From an uncultured Mobiluncus sp. (GTDB lineage: Bacteria > Actinomycetota > Actinomycetes > Actinomycetales > Actinomycetaceae): a stretch of DNA of 64,000 bases. This document shows positions 44,996 through 54,317 of this stretch, in pieces. Position 1 is the stretch's first letter. Each line of letters opens with the position of its first letter. Made by a program: the position numbers and the translations under genes. The DNA lies in contig NZ_CABTWO010000002.1 of the NCBI RefSeq assembly GCF_902488535.1, forward strand, positions 62,001 through 126,000. Direction: 5' to 3'. The notes below the pieces were generated by a model. The model saw only the letters and a list, made by a program, of their open reading frames with translations, did not search any database and was not told the DNA's origin.

Positions 44996-45577
44996 CTAAG
45001 AAGCGGGTTGGGCGTCAACGATTTCCACATAAAAAGCCAAGGGCGAGTTTGGCGGAATTGCCGGCGGACGGCCTTCCTGACCATAAGCCATCTCAGAAGG
45101 AATCCCGAGGATAACTTTCGCCCCGACCTTTTGCCCGGCTAACCCCTGAGTCCAGCCGGCAATCACATGCTGCAAGCTGAAAGATGCAGCTTCCCCACGA
45201 GCAAAAGAAGAATCGAAGATGGCCCCTTGGCCCCACACTTGACCCACGTAGTTAGCGGTGACGGTGTCGGTCTCACTGACCACCGCGCCCGTCCCCTCTT
45301 GGACGACCCACGCCGTGTTTTGGTCCGGGGCGGGCATATCCTTGGGGAACCCTACCGCGGTCTCGGCTCCGGAACCGACCACCTGGGGGCGGTCGCCCTC
45401 GACGACGGCAGCAGGGGTGGACTTGGGTTCTTCAGGAGTGGGGGTGGCGGAGTTGGACGCGGCCGGGCTCTGGCTGGCGGCCTGGTCTTTGGCCTGGGTC
45501 GAGCAGGCGCTCAAGCTCAGGGTCAGCGCCGCAGCGCCGGTGAGGAGGAACAGTTTAGGAACAATTTTCACAGTCAT
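44996..45577 (-). CDS. FKBP-type peptidyl-prolyl isomerase lipoprotein
   Basis: A 193-residue exported lipoprotein: signal peptide with lipobox LSAC (Cys25), a Pro/Ser/Thr/Ala-rich linker to about residue 60, then one FKBP domain (ANYVGQVW, IFDSSFARGE, GWTQGLAGQKVGAKV, PSEMAYG, LAFYVEIVD). It would assist folding of secreted proteins at the outer face of the membrane. It ends 18 bases before the dcd start on the same strand. Confidence 0.93.
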   Translation of the reverse strand: MTVKIVPKLFLLTGAAALTLSLSACSTQAKDQAASQSPAASNSATPTPEEPKSTPAAVVEGDRPQVVGSGAETAVGFPKDMPAPDQNTAWVVQEGTGAVVSETDTVTANYVGQVWGQGAIFDSSFARGEAASFSLQHVIAGWTQGLAGQKVGAKVILGIPSEMAYGQEGRPPAIPPNSPLAFYVEIVDAQPAS

Positions 45578-45619
45578 GGTTCCACCCTACCCGACCCACA
45601 GCTTTTGGTCGAAAAGTAT

Positions 45620-46951
45620 CTATTTCTCTGCCGGATTGGTGGCACGGGCATGACCTGGGGTTTCGTCAAGTTCATTGACCAGTTCCGTCATCCGGTTGAG
45701 GGTGTCCCGATATTCCTCACGAGCCACGCTGTGCAGGATTTCCAGCATGCGGCGCAGCTGCTCGGGAACGATGACCGCTCCCGCTCCCCACACCGCAATC
45801 TCAGTGACCGCCAGTTCTACCAGCTCATCGGCGGTTTGTGGGCGGTAAACCAGACGGATCGTACCCGCTTTGTCAGTCACGTAAGGTACCGGAGTCTGTC
45901 GGGTTACCGCCCTTATCAAGATGGTGTGCAGGGCGTTGATGGCTTCCACCGCGGTCAGGGGGTCGTTGATGCCCGGAGAGAGGGCCCGGCTGGCAATGTC
46001 GACAAGCTGGCGGATACCAAAGCCGATGTCTTGGCGCAGGGAACGTTGCGGGGAGAGAATCAGGCCTTTTTGGATTTTCGTCAGGGCAGCCTCATCAACT
46101 TTGGCGTAAACCACGCCGACCTGGGTGCCCGCTCCGAGATAGGAACCAACTTGCGTGGTTAGTTCAATGGTGGTGTCAAGCGTTTCCGCCAGTTTCACCA
46201 GGTAGGGGTAGTCGATGTCGCTGAGACGGTCATCAGCCTGGTCCAACACAATCGGGGTGACCGCACCGTCGCGCGGGGGGTTCCATTCCCGAGCGCCCTG
46301 GCGAGGCTGGATCGTTGAGCCTCCCGGAATCATGCAGTCCATGGTGTCAATAGTGCGTCGCGACAGATCTCGGATTACGTTTGTGACCCGGATAGAGGTG
46401 GTGATGTGGTGAATGAAAGCGAGGAAAAATCCCACGCTGACAATAACCAACAGGAAAGCCAAGCTGGTGGCAATCTGGGGAACGAACCCGGCATCCGTAT
46501 CAGTTTCACTGCGCACACAGCGCAACACCGTCAGCGCATAAAGGAACGTTCCGGCAAAAACCCCGAGGGTGGTCTGTGTAATGCGTTCTTCCAGGAACGA
46601 TTCCAGAATACGCGGGGTGAACTGATTGGACGCCAGTTGCAAAATCACCATAGTGACGGAAAACACCAGGCCAGTGACCGAAATCATGGCGCTACTGATA
46701 GTGGTGAGCACGCTACGAGCCCCATCGGGACCACCTTCGAACAGGAACGGTAGGGACTGACCCACCACCCTATCGATTTGGGGAATGACCAAGCCAGCCA
46801 CTATTGCCGCGACACTGAGAGCCAGGGGAATCGCCCAAAATCGCGTCCAAAATTGATCCCACCAGTTCCAGCGAGGAACTTCAGGTAGCCAATGACCATA
46901 GACTACGGGTTCATCTTTCGTCTCACTTTTGGGTATTTCGGCGTCACTCAC
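45620..46951 (-). CDS. DUF2254 membrane protein
   Basis: A 443-residue protein with four N-terminal membrane segments (about residues 30-205) and a large soluble C-terminal domain. SAMISVTGLVFSVTMVILQL and LESFLEERITQTTLGVFAGT are characteristic of DUF2254. The function is unknown. It begins at GTG 46951, with a GGGTGG upstream, and precedes the FKBP gene by 42 bases. Confidence 0.85.
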   Translation of the reverse strand: MSDAEIPKSETKDEPVVYGHWLPEVPRWNWWDQFWTRFWAIPLALSVAAIVAGLVIPQIDRVVGQSLPFLFEGGPDGARSVLTTISSAMISVTGLVFSVTMVILQLASNQFTPRILESFLEERITQTTLGVFAGTFLYALTVLRCVRSETDTDAGFVPQIATSLAFLLVIVSVGFFLAFIHHITTSIRVTNVIRDLSRRTIDTMDCMIPGGSTIQPRQGAREWNPPRDGAVTPIVLDQADDRLSDIDYPYLVKLAETLDTTIELTTQVGSYLGAGTQVGVVYAKVDEAALTKIQKGLILSPQRSLRQDIGFGIRQLVDIASRALSPGINDPLTAVEAINALHTILIRAVTRQTPVPYVTDKAGTIRLVYRPQTADELVELAVTEIAVWGAGAVIVPEQLRRMLEILHSVAREEYRDTLNRMTELVNELDETPGHARATNPAEK

Positions 46952-47103
46952 GATTCCACCCTATCGCAGTATCCGAGTCGAAAGTGAGCTCACTCAAACG
47001 CTAGAAACCCCGCAGGTACCCCCTAACGGTTTCAAACCGCCCTGAGGGAAGCCCGAAGCTAATAAAATTTTGACAGCGTTTTGATTCCAAGCCAGGAGGT
47101 TCC

Positions 47104-47826
47104 ATGTCTACCCCTCATATCGCTGCCGAGCCCGGGGATTTCGCTCCCGCCGTATTGATGCCAGGAGACCCGAAACGAGCCGAAAAAATCGCCCACACCC
47201 TGATGAGTGACGCCAAATTGGTCACCGACGTGCGTTCCATGCTGGGCTTCACCGGCACTTATCAGGGCAAACCGCTGTCGGTGATGGGGTCGGGAATGGG
47301 TCAGCCCTCTCTGACTATCTATGCCACAGAACTGTTCAAGTTTTTTGATGTGAAGCGCATTATTCGGGTGGGTACCTGCGGTTCTATCTCTCCCTTGGCT
47401 GGGGTCGGGGACACGGTGGTGGCCATGAGCGCCCACACTGACTCTCACATCAACGTGGCGCGTTTCCCCGAGATTGCCTTTGCTCCGTGTGCCTCGTGGT
47501 CCTTGCTATCGGCCGCCATGAAGGCGGTTGAAGAACTGCCCGAGGCTGACCGCGACCGGGTTCATGTCGGGACCGTGTTCTCTGAAGACCATTTCTATTT
47601 CAAGGTTCCGGGTTTGCTGGAACGCTTGCGTGCCTACGGCACCCTCGCCCTCGAGATGGAAACCGCCGCTCTCTATGGAGTTGCTGCCGAGTTCGGTCGT
47701 GAGGCCCTAACGGTGCTGACCGTCTCGGATAGTCTGCTAGACCATTCTCAGGACATGACTCCGGAGCAACGCGAAACGAAGTTCGCTAACGCCCTGACCC
47801 TAGCCACCGCGGCCGCCTTGTGCTAA
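47104..47826 (+). CDS. deoD: Purine-nucleoside phosphorylase, DeoD type
   Basis: A 240-residue phosphorylase (hexameric class) that splits purine (deoxy)ribonucleosides into base and (deoxy)ribose 1-phosphate. MPGDPKRAEKIA near the N-terminus (phosphate site), GSGMGQPSLTIYATEL, VGTCGSISP, and EMETAALYGVAAEFG followed by TVSDSLLDH (catalytic Asp) are diagnostic. CCAGGAGGTTCC directly precedes the ATG. It faces the converging deoA gene 60 bases away. Confidence 0.96.
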   Translation: MSTPHIAAEPGDFAPAVLMPGDPKRAEKIAHTLMSDAKLVTDVRSMLGFTGTYQGKPLSVMGSGMGQPSLTIYATELFKFFDVKRIIRVGTCGSISPLAGVGDTVVAMSAHTDSHINVARFPEIAFAPCASWSLLSAAMKAVEELPEADRDRVHVGTVFSEDHFYFKVPGLLERLRAYGTLALEMETAALYGVAAEFGREALTVLTVSDSLLDHSQDMTPEQRETKFANALTLATAAALC

Positions 47827-47886
47827 AGACCCGCCGCGCTGACGGCCTTCTGAACTGGCGGAACTTTCTAAAACTAACGGAACGCC

Positions 47887-49173
47887 CTAGGCAATCCGGT
47901 CAATAATCAAAGGCCCCACCCCGGCAAAGGTGTCGGAAATCTCCCAGCAGCCCTGTAGCGCTGCCAGAGCCCGCTCAAAACGCTGCGGCTCATCTGCGTG
48001 CAAAGTAAACAGGGTTTGACCTGCCTGTACCCGGTCGCCCGGTTTGGCATGCAGGGTTATTCCCGCTCCCAAGGACACCGCCTCGCCCGGACGGGCTCGC
48101 CCGGCACCAGTACGCCACGAAGCAACCCCGACCGCCAGCGCGTCCAGGCGGCTCAGCACCCCGCTGCGCTCCGCCTTTACTTCGCAATGTTCCCGAGCCG
48201 AAGCCAGGGGCGCATCAGGGTCCCCGCCCTGGGAACGAATCATTTCCCGCCAAGTGTCCATCGCGGCACCCGAAGCCAAAGCCGAGCCCGGATCGGCATC
48301 AGGCCGCCCCGCGGCCGTCAACATTTCCCGCGCCAAAGCGACCGTGAGCTCCACCACGTCGGCGGGACCCCCGCCTGCCAGGACTTCCACCGCTTCGGCG
48401 ACTTCCCCCGCGTTACCGACTTCCCGGCCTAGTGGAGTGGACATATCGGTGAGCAGAGCCACCGTGTGGGTACCGGCATCTTTCCCCAAAGCCACCATGG
48501 TTTGCGCCAGCTCGCGGGCTTGAGACAGCTCTTTCATGAAAGCCCCGGAACCGACCTTGACATCCAACACCAGGGCGGCGGAGCCTTCCGCAATCTTCTT
48601 TGACATAATCGAGGAAGCAATCAGCGGGACACAATCAACTGTGCTGGTCACGTCCCGCAACGCATAAAGTTTCCGGTCGGCCGGAGCCAGCCCCGCCCCG
48701 GCCGCACACACGACCGCCCCGCAGCCGGTTGCCAGAATCTCGGTAATCCGCTCATTGCTCAGCTCGGCCTGCCAGCCAGGGATTGCCTCCAGCTTGTCCA
48801 GAGTGCCGCCCGTGTGTCCCAAGCCGCGCCCGGAAAGCTGCGGTACGGCCACCCCGAAACTTGCCACCAGCGGCGCTAGCGGCAAGGTAATCTTGTCCCC
48901 TACCCCGCCGGTGGAATGTTTATCCGCGGTGGGACGCGGCAGAGAGCCAAAATCCAGGCGTTGCCCGGAGTCAATCATCGCTTGGGTCCAGTCGAAAATT
49001 TCGCGCTGGTTCATGCCCTTGAGGAACACCGCCATCGCCAGGGCCGCCATCTGTTCGCTGGTGACCCAGTCGCGGGTGTAGGCATCGATGACCCACTGAA
49101 TCTGGGCGGTAGACAGCTCCTGACCATCGCGTTTGGTCCGAATCACATCGACGGTGTCAAAGGGTTCCACCAT
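47887..49173 (-). CDS. deoA: Thymidine phosphorylase
   Basis: A 428-residue enzyme that converts thymidine/deoxyuridine to base and deoxyribose 1-phosphate. DKHSTGGVGDKITLPLAPLV is the phosphate-binding signature, with SGRGLGHTGGTLDKLEAIPG and SKKIAEGSAALVLDVKVG following. ATG 49173 was chosen over a frame opening at 49296 because AAAGGGA lies 6 bases upstream. With deoD, the mutase and deoC it forms a nucleoside-salvage cluster, although the four genes alternate strands and so are not one operon. Confidence 0.95.
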   Translation of the reverse strand: MVEPFDTVDVIRTKRDGQELSTAQIQWVIDAYTRDWVTSEQMAALAMAVFLKGMNQREIFDWTQAMIDSGQRLDFGSLPRPTADKHSTGGVGDKITLPLAPLVASFGVAVPQLSGRGLGHTGGTLDKLEAIPGWQAELSNERITEILATGCGAVVCAAGAGLAPADRKLYALRDVTSTVDCVPLIASSIMSKKIAEGSAALVLDVKVGSGAFMKELSQARELAQTMVALGKDAGTHTVALLTDMSTPLGREVGNAGEVAEAVEVLAGGGPADVVELTVALAREMLTAAGRPDADPGSALASGAAMDTWREMIRSQGGDPDAPLASAREHCEVKAERSGVLSRLDALAVGVASWRTGAGRARPGEAVSLGAGITLHAKPGDRVQAGQTLFTLHADEPQRFERALAALQGCWEISDTFAGVGPLIIDRIA

Positions 49174-49435
49174 GATTTTCCCTTTCCGGGGCTTTGGCTC
49201 AAAATTCCGACCCAAAGAATCCAGCCAAGTTATCCTGAACACGCCCCCAATGACCGAGTATGAACAGCGCCAGCTGCCCAGACCAGCCAGATTCATCGGC
49301 TAGTAATTTACCCAGATTCCGGTGTTTTCGGAGGCGTTTCGGGGGAGGGATTCTGTTCCTCGACCGGATTTAGCGAACACGTACCACGAGTTAATTTCTG
49401 CATTTCGGGGATATTCTTGGATTTCAGAACATAAC

Positions 49436-51187
49436 ATGGAAAAAGCTCGCTCGGAGGGGGACCGGCAGATGTATCAAGACTGGCTGGAAAATGACCCCGA
49501 TCCCCGCGACCGGGAAGCCCTGCAACGCCTGCTCGACACGGATACTCCCGCGGCAAAAGCTGAACTTGCCGCGGCTTTCGAGTCAGAAATCGCGTTCGGC
49601 ACTGCCGGTCTGCGCGGGGAAATGGGTCCCGGACCAGCCCGGATGAACACGGCGGTGATTCGCCGCGCCACTTGGGGGCTGGCCGCGGCCCTGCGAGCAG
49701 CCGTCGGGGATTACTTCCTGGTGGTGATTGGTTTCGACGCTCGGCACCGTTCCGCCGACTTCGCCCGCACGACGGCGGGAGTGATTACGGCAGCCGGCGG
49801 AAAAGCCCTGCTGATGCCCCATATTTGCCCCACCCCCCTGCTGGCCTACGCAATGGGGCAGTATCACGCTGACGCCGGGGTGATGGTGACGGCCTCGCAC
49901 AATCCCGCGAAAGACAACGGTTACAAGGTGTACCTGGGCGGGCGGGTCGTCACCGATTCGGGTTGTCGGGCACAACTCGTGCCCCCTTGGGATTCGCGGA
50001 TTTTTGCCCAGATTCAGGCTGCTCCACCGGCGCGGGACGTGCCCTGCGCCGAGTCGGGGTGGGGTTTCATTGACGAGGATTTGTTTACCAGCTACATTCA
50101 GCGCACGGCGAGCCTGGTTAGCGCCGATTCCCCGCGAGATTTACGGCTGGTGCTGACTTCGATGCACGGGGTCGGGGCTGACGTTTGCGAAGCCGTGTTA
50201 GCTCAAGCCGGATTTAGCGAGGTGTTTCCCGTCGCCTCGCAGCGTGAACCCGACCCGGATTTCCCGACTATTTCGTTCCCCAACCCGGAAGAGGCCGGGG
50301 CCCTCGAGATGGCTATGGCGTTGGCTCGCGAAAAACACGCGGATTTGATTGTCGCCAATGATCCGGACGCGGATCGTTGCGCGGCGGCGATTCCTGACCC
50401 GGACTCACCAGGGGGTTGGCGCCAGTTGAGCGGGGACGAAACGGGGGTTTTGCTGGGGTATTACCAATGTCAAGGCCGCCGGGGGTCGTCAGCCACGGTG
50501 GCTCGCTCTCTCGTTTCGGGGGAACTGTTGGACCGGGTGGCCGCGGCCGCCGGAGTCACTCCGATGGTGTCCCTGACAGGTTTTAAGTGGATTGCCCGCA
50601 CCCCGGGGCTGATTTTCGGATATGAGGAAGCCATCGGCAATTGCTGCGATCCTGACAGCGTGCGCGACAAGGACGGGATCAGCGCCACGGTGAAACTGTG
50701 CGAAATCGCCGCCATGTTGAAGGCGCAGGGCCAAACTATTGACGATAAGCTCAATGAGCTTTATCTCGCTCACGGACATTATGTCACCACACCGCTGACA
50801 TTCCGGGTGGCGGATGTGAACTTGATTAGTGAGGGAATGCGCCGTCTGCGGGCTCGCGGTTTGACGGATTTCGGTGGGGAACCCATCGTGTTTAGCCATG
50901 ACTTGTCCACCAATTCGATGCCTGATGAGCTGCACACCTCCGTGCCGTCAGGGTGGGATCATCTGCAGGAGTTGCCGCCTACGGACGCGCTGTTCTTTGG
51001 CACGGCTTCCGGGTCGCGCGTGGTGGTACGCCCCTCCGGGACCGAACCAAAGTTAAAGTGCTACCTACAAGTGGTGATACCCGAAGTCACCACCCAGACC
51101 CTTGTGACGGCAAAAGCCCAGGCCCGCCAACGTTTGGCGGCCATCAAAACGGATTTGAGCGAAGTTTTAGGGTTTGATGCGCCCTGA
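49436..51187 (+). CDS. Phosphohexomutase / phosphopentomutase-like (alpha-D-phosphohexomutase family)
   Basis: A 583-residue enzyme of the PGM/PMM superfamily. In order: FGTAGLRGEMGPGPARMNT, the phosphoserine loop TASHNPAKDNGYKVY, the metal loop NDPDADRCA, GYEEAIGNCCDPD (sugar loop) and phosphate loop RPSGTEPKLKCY. ATG 49436 gives the usual short N-terminus; ATG 49469, after a GGGG, is an alternative. Lying between deoA and deoC, it probably converts (deoxy)ribose 1-phosphate to the 5-phosphate, as the long actinobacterial members may do; hexose use is also possible. Confidence 0.88.
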   Translation: MEKARSEGDRQMYQDWLENDPDPRDREALQRLLDTDTPAAKAELAAAFESEIAFGTAGLRGEMGPGPARMNTAVIRRATWGLAAALRAAVGDYFLVVIGFDARHRSADFARTTAGVITAAGGKALLMPHICPTPLLAYAMGQYHADAGVMVTASHNPAKDNGYKVYLGGRVVTDSGCRAQLVPPWDSRIFAQIQAAPPARDVPCAESGWGFIDEDLFTSYIQRTASLVSADSPRDLRLVLTSMHGVGADVCEAVLAQAGFSEVFPVASQREPDPDFPTISFPNPEEAGALEMAMALAREKHADLIVANDPDADRCAAAIPDPDSPGGWRQLSGDETGVLLGYYQCQGRRGSSATVARSLVSGELLDRVAAAAGVTPMVSLTGFKWIARTPGLIFGYEEAIGNCCDPDSVRDKDGISATVKLCEIAAMLKAQGQTIDDKLNELYLAHGHYVTTPLTFRVADVNLISEGMRRLRARGLTDFGGEPIVFSHDLSTNSMPDELHTSVPSGWDHLQELPPTDALFFGTASGSRVVVRPSGTEPKLKCYLQVVIPEVTTQTLVTAKAQARQRLAAIKTDLSEVLGFDAP

Positions 51188-51240
51188 GCCACGTTTTCGC
51201 GGGTCCGACAAGGGCGGTTTCAAAAGGTTTTATGGTCGCT

Positions 51241-51888
51241 TTAGAGCGTCTCTAGGACTTTGCGGGTTCCCGACAGTCCCAAGCGTGAGGCCCCGGCCTC
51301 TACCATCGCGAGGGCTTCTGCTCCGGTGTGGATTCCTCCCGAGGCTTTCACTCCCATCGTGTCTGACACGGTTTGGCGCATCAATGCTACCGCGTGGGTG
51401 GATGCCCCGCCGCCGGGGTGGAATCCGGTGGAGGTTTTCACAAAGTCAGCTCCGGCAGCCTGAGCAGCCTGGCAGCATTTCACGATTTCCTCGTCAGTCA
51501 GTGCCGCAGACTCGATAATGACTTTCAAAAGTTTCGGGGCGGGAACTTCTTTCTTTACCGCCGCTATGTCGGAGCTAACCCGGTCCCACAGCCCGTCCTT
51601 CACCCACGACAGGTTGACAACCATGTCAACTTCATCTACACCTGCTGCCACGGCTTCACGAGCCTCGACTGCCTTGGTAGCTGTCGCATGAGCACCGGAG
51701 GGGAAACCGCAAACTACGCACAGTTTGAGGGATTCCGGGACCTTGAGTGGCACCTGGCTGGGGGAAACGCACACGGAATAAGTCCCTAACTCAACAGCCT
51801 GCGCCACCAGTGCTTCGACTTGGGCGCGGGTTGCCTCCGGCTTTAACAAAGTGTGATCAACCATGGCTGCTAGCTGCGCTTTTTCCAT
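51241..51888 (-). CDS. deoC: Deoxyribose-phosphate aldolase
   Basis: A 215-residue class-I aldolase that cleaves deoxyribose 5-phosphate to acetaldehyde and glyceraldehyde 3-phosphate. DHTLLKPEATRAQVEALVAQ, EVDMVVNLSWVKDG and the Schiff-base lysine region VKTSTGFHPGGGAS, then VKASGGIHT, are all present. ATG 51888 follows TTGGAGGATTCA; a start at 51900 would include the ribosome-binding site itself. It converges with the mutase gene. Confidence 0.96.
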   Translation of the reverse strand: MEKAQLAAMVDHTLLKPEATRAQVEALVAQAVELGTYSVCVSPSQVPLKVPESLKLCVVCGFPSGAHATATKAVEAREAVAAGVDEVDMVVNLSWVKDGLWDRVSSDIAAVKKEVPAPKLLKVIIESAALTDEEIVKCCQAAQAAGADFVKTSTGFHPGGGASTHAVALMRQTVSDTMGVKASGGIHTGAEALAMVEAGASRLGLSGTRKVLETL

Positions 51889-52011
51889 TGAATCCTCCAA
51901 ATGCCCGAAATCGCGTTCCAGCGATTATACGCCAACGCCGCCCCGAACACTCGCGCTGGAGCATTGTACGGGTTGAGTTTTTGGTAAAATTTGGGGCGGG
52001 AAGGGGCACCC

Positions 52012-52743
52012 ATGAAACACTTTATTTTCGCGGTAATCTTGCTGTTAAGCGTGGGTCTGCTGGGGGCGTGCACCGGCAGTAGGGATGTCACAACAGCCAC
52101 GGGCGTCACGAAAGCCACAGATACGCCTACCAACACTGCAGACACCCCCGGCGCTTTGCCACCGATGGTCAAGGTTCGGGGCGACGTTTATCAAGACACC
52201 GGCTACGTCAACAGCGGGGTGACGTGCGGAACTGCTGACGGCACGATACGTACCAGTGTCGACGTGACGAAAACCCCCAGCAAAAACGATGAATCAAACT
52301 TCGGGACGGGATTTGAATATCAAACTTGGGAACCCGGCTACCTGAGCGTAAAGAGGGGCGAACGCTGGATTCTTTTCCAAGACATCGCCATGAATTCGAC
52401 ACTTATGCCCAAAGGTGTCGCCAACTTCCGCGCTGAAGTAAAGGAAAGCTATACAGATAGGCTCATGGTGCAGGTAACTCAAGTGCCGCCTGAATATGCC
52501 TGGATCTTTACGAAGGGACAAAACCCGCCCGAGTTGGACGTGAACAGTCTCAAACCGATTGCTTTGCCGGTCGATAACTTGGATTACACGAAAGACGGGA
52601 AAACCGTAGACGGCACGGGCCTCACGGGGAAAACCGTCACGGTCTGGTTTGATGGCACCATCAGCGGCACCGAACCCGAAATGTCCTCCCTGGCTCAGCT
52701 CGGCCAGGTCTACAAAATCAAAGTCATAGCAGATGCCGAATAG
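52012..52743 (+). CDS. Putative lipoprotein, unknown function
   Basis: A 243-residue protein with a lipoprotein signal peptide (lipobox LGAC, Cys20) and a Thr-rich linker (ATGVTKATDTPTNTADTPG). The mature domain has no recognised fold; it is beta-rich by composition, with two cysteines at most. AAGGGG lies before ATG 52012. It converges with the HTH-Fic gene, 7 bases apart. It is likely surface-anchored, with no function proposed. Confidence 0.75.
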   Translation: MKHFIFAVILLLSVGLLGACTGSRDVTTATGVTKATDTPTNTADTPGALPPMVKVRGDVYQDTGYVNSGVTCGTADGTIRTSVDVTKTPSKNDESNFGTGFEYQTWEPGYLSVKRGERWILFQDIAMNSTLMPKGVANFRAEVKESYTDRLMVQVTQVPPEYAWIFTKGQNPPELDVNSLKPIALPVDNLDYTKDGKTVDGTGLTGKTVTVWFDGTISGTEPEMSSLAQLGQVYKIKVIADAE

Positions 52744-52750
52744 GGTTGGT

Positions 52751-53662
52751 TTAGGGTTGCATACCGAACTGGGACATAAGTTTGATAAAAGTGTCTTGCC
52801 CATCGAGGCAAGTCTCCCGTAGGTAGCCTTTTTCGTTTTCCCACTGCGAAAGGCCACGATAGTAAAACAGTTTCTTTGAGTCCTCGATAATGAACGGGAT
52901 GAGTCCGTGACGCAGGCATTCTTTCAGGGCAATGAGACGGCCTACTCGTCCGTTACCATCCTGGAAAGGGTGTATGAGCTCAAACTGGTAGTGAAACTCT
53001 ACTATGTCATCGAATTCGACCCTGTTCAGGGACTCGTAACGTGACAGCAACTGTTTCATTTGGCTGGCAACGTCTTGCGGTTTGGCAGTCTCGCGCCCGC
53101 CCACCACATTGGGGCGTCTTTTGTAGTCCCCGACAGCGAACCATTCCAAAGAGGATTCTGTGGTGCCCTGTTTTAGTATGCGATGCAACTCCTTAATGAT
53201 TTCTTCGTTCAAGGGTTGTTCTGCCCGGTCAATGACAAAGTCGATGCCGCGAAAATGGTTTACCGTCTCGATGATGTCGTCCACCTGGAGTCCTGAATCG
53301 GCACCAAGCGTGTTTGTCTCAAAAATGAGTCGGGTCTGGTCCTCACTGAGTTGGCTACCCTCAATATGATTTGAGTTATAGGTCAGGCGGACTTGCAGCT
53401 CATGGTACAGCCCCCCGAGCAGACGGATGTTTTTCTCATCGCGCAAGGTTTGCAGCAGCAAATTGTCCGTGCGACTTTGGCACAAATCCTCCGGGTTGCA
53501 CTCCAAGAACGCCGCGATTCTGGCCAAGACGTGTCGGGCAATCGGTTCACCGCGTCCAATTTTCGCTATCGTCCGGGAAGAAATGCCCAGCTCGTGGGCC
53601 AGTCCAGTCTTGGTGAGGCCCTTTGCGTTGAGCCTGCGCATCAGGCCGTCGTAAACAATCAT
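52751..53662 (-). CDS. HTH-Fic fusion protein (putative AMP transferase)
   Basis: A 303-residue protein. An XRE-type helix-turn-helix (about residues 8-55, TKTGLAHELGISSRTIAKI) is fused to a Fic domain with the active-site motif HPFQDGNGRVGR (His231, Arg242). An inhibitory (S/T)xxxE(G/N) helix, SNHIEG at residues 97-102, precedes the Fic core, so it should be a class-II, self-inhibited AMPylator. ATG 53662 follows GAGGG. Its promoter overlaps a 13-bp inverted repeat (53680-53720), which the HTH may bind for autoregulation. The target is unknown; Fic enzymes act in toxin-antitoxin, phage defence or housekeeping regulation. Confidence 0.88.
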   Translation of the reverse strand: MIVYDGLMRRLNAKGLTKTGLAHELGISSRTIAKIGRGEPIARHVLARIAAFLECNPEDLCQSRTDNLLLQTLRDEKNIRLLGGLYHELQVRLTYNSNHIEGSQLSEDQTRLIFETNTLGADSGLQVDDIIETVNHFRGIDFVIDRAEQPLNEEIIKELHRILKQGTTESSLEWFAVGDYKRRPNVVGGRETAKPQDVASQMKQLLSRYESLNRVEFDDIVEFHYQFELIHPFQDGNGRVGRLIALKECLRHGLIPFIIEDSKKLFYYRGLSQWENEKGYLRETCLDGQDTFIKLMSQFGMQP

Positions 53663-53679
53663 CAGCACGCACCCTCTCT

Positions 53680-53720
53680 ACCTTTACTTATTATCGCCAT
53701 TTTCCCCAATAAGTAAAGGT
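53680..53720. promoter_or_regulatory. Fic promoter with 13-bp inverted repeat (candidate operator)
   Basis: acctttacttatt (53680-53692) and aataagtaaaggt (53708-53720) are perfect inverse copies 15 bases apart. Read on the minus strand, TTTACT (53712-53717) and GATAAT (53690-53695) form -35/-10 boxes with a 16-base spacer, so a protein on the repeat would block RNA polymerase. An extra half-site aagtaaag lies at 53732-53739. Confidence 0.65.
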
Positions 53721-53825
53721 AAATTTAGCGCAAGTAAAGCTAACCCACCGCGACCACACTTCTGCGACAGTCCCCGCAGATTCCCGAACCACGCCCCCTT
53801 GAGCTATAGAAATCGAAATGGGAAA

Positions 53826-54263
53826 ATGTCACCTGTGAAAGAATTAGCCAATCAGCATAGTAAAGTGTCGCGGTTCGCGACGATAGCAATCATTGTCGTT
53901 CTCGGTATTGCTACGTCGGCTGTTCTCATTAAGGTTTTGGGAGAGCCGGTTATCCCTCGGTGGTGGGCGGTCGTGTCTTTCGTAGTACTGATTGCGGCGA
54001 GCGTTCTGGCAGGGAAACAAACCGCGAACGTAAACCGACCATGGGTTTACGTAGTTGACGTGTTGCTTGCTGTGCTTCTCGGAATCGCATTTTTGACATC
54101 TCAGGAAAACGAGCCGCTTTCCGGCTTTGCCGCGTTTACATGGAATGTTTTCAGCCTGCTCGTCATCGCTTCCTGTGGTGCCCACTACCTAAATAAACGC
54201 CACCCGAAAATCCCAGAAGACGCCGCGGCTTCCTCCGACCCCGAGGCACCTAGCGAAAACTAG
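53826..54263 (+). CDS. Small membrane protein, unknown
   Basis: A 145-residue protein with four hydrophobic helices (about 15-37, 45-64, 73-92 and 100-118) and a polar, acidic C-terminal tail (EDAAASSDPEAPSEN). I do not recognise a family. ATG 53826 is weakly supported by TGGGA; the frame could open at TTG 53799. It is divergent from the HTH-Fic gene and shares its control region. Confidence 0.6.
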   Translation: MSPVKELANQHSKVSRFATIAIIVVLGIATSAVLIKVLGEPVIPRWWAVVSFVVLIAASVLAGKQTANVNRPWVYVVDVLLAVLLGIAFLTSQENEPLSGFAAFTWNVFSLLVIASCGAHYLNKRHPKIPEDAAASSDPEAPSEN

Positions 54264-54317
54264 CGCCTTCAGGGGACTGGCTTTCAGGGCGCACCGGCTG
54301 GCGCGCGCTTAGTGTTC

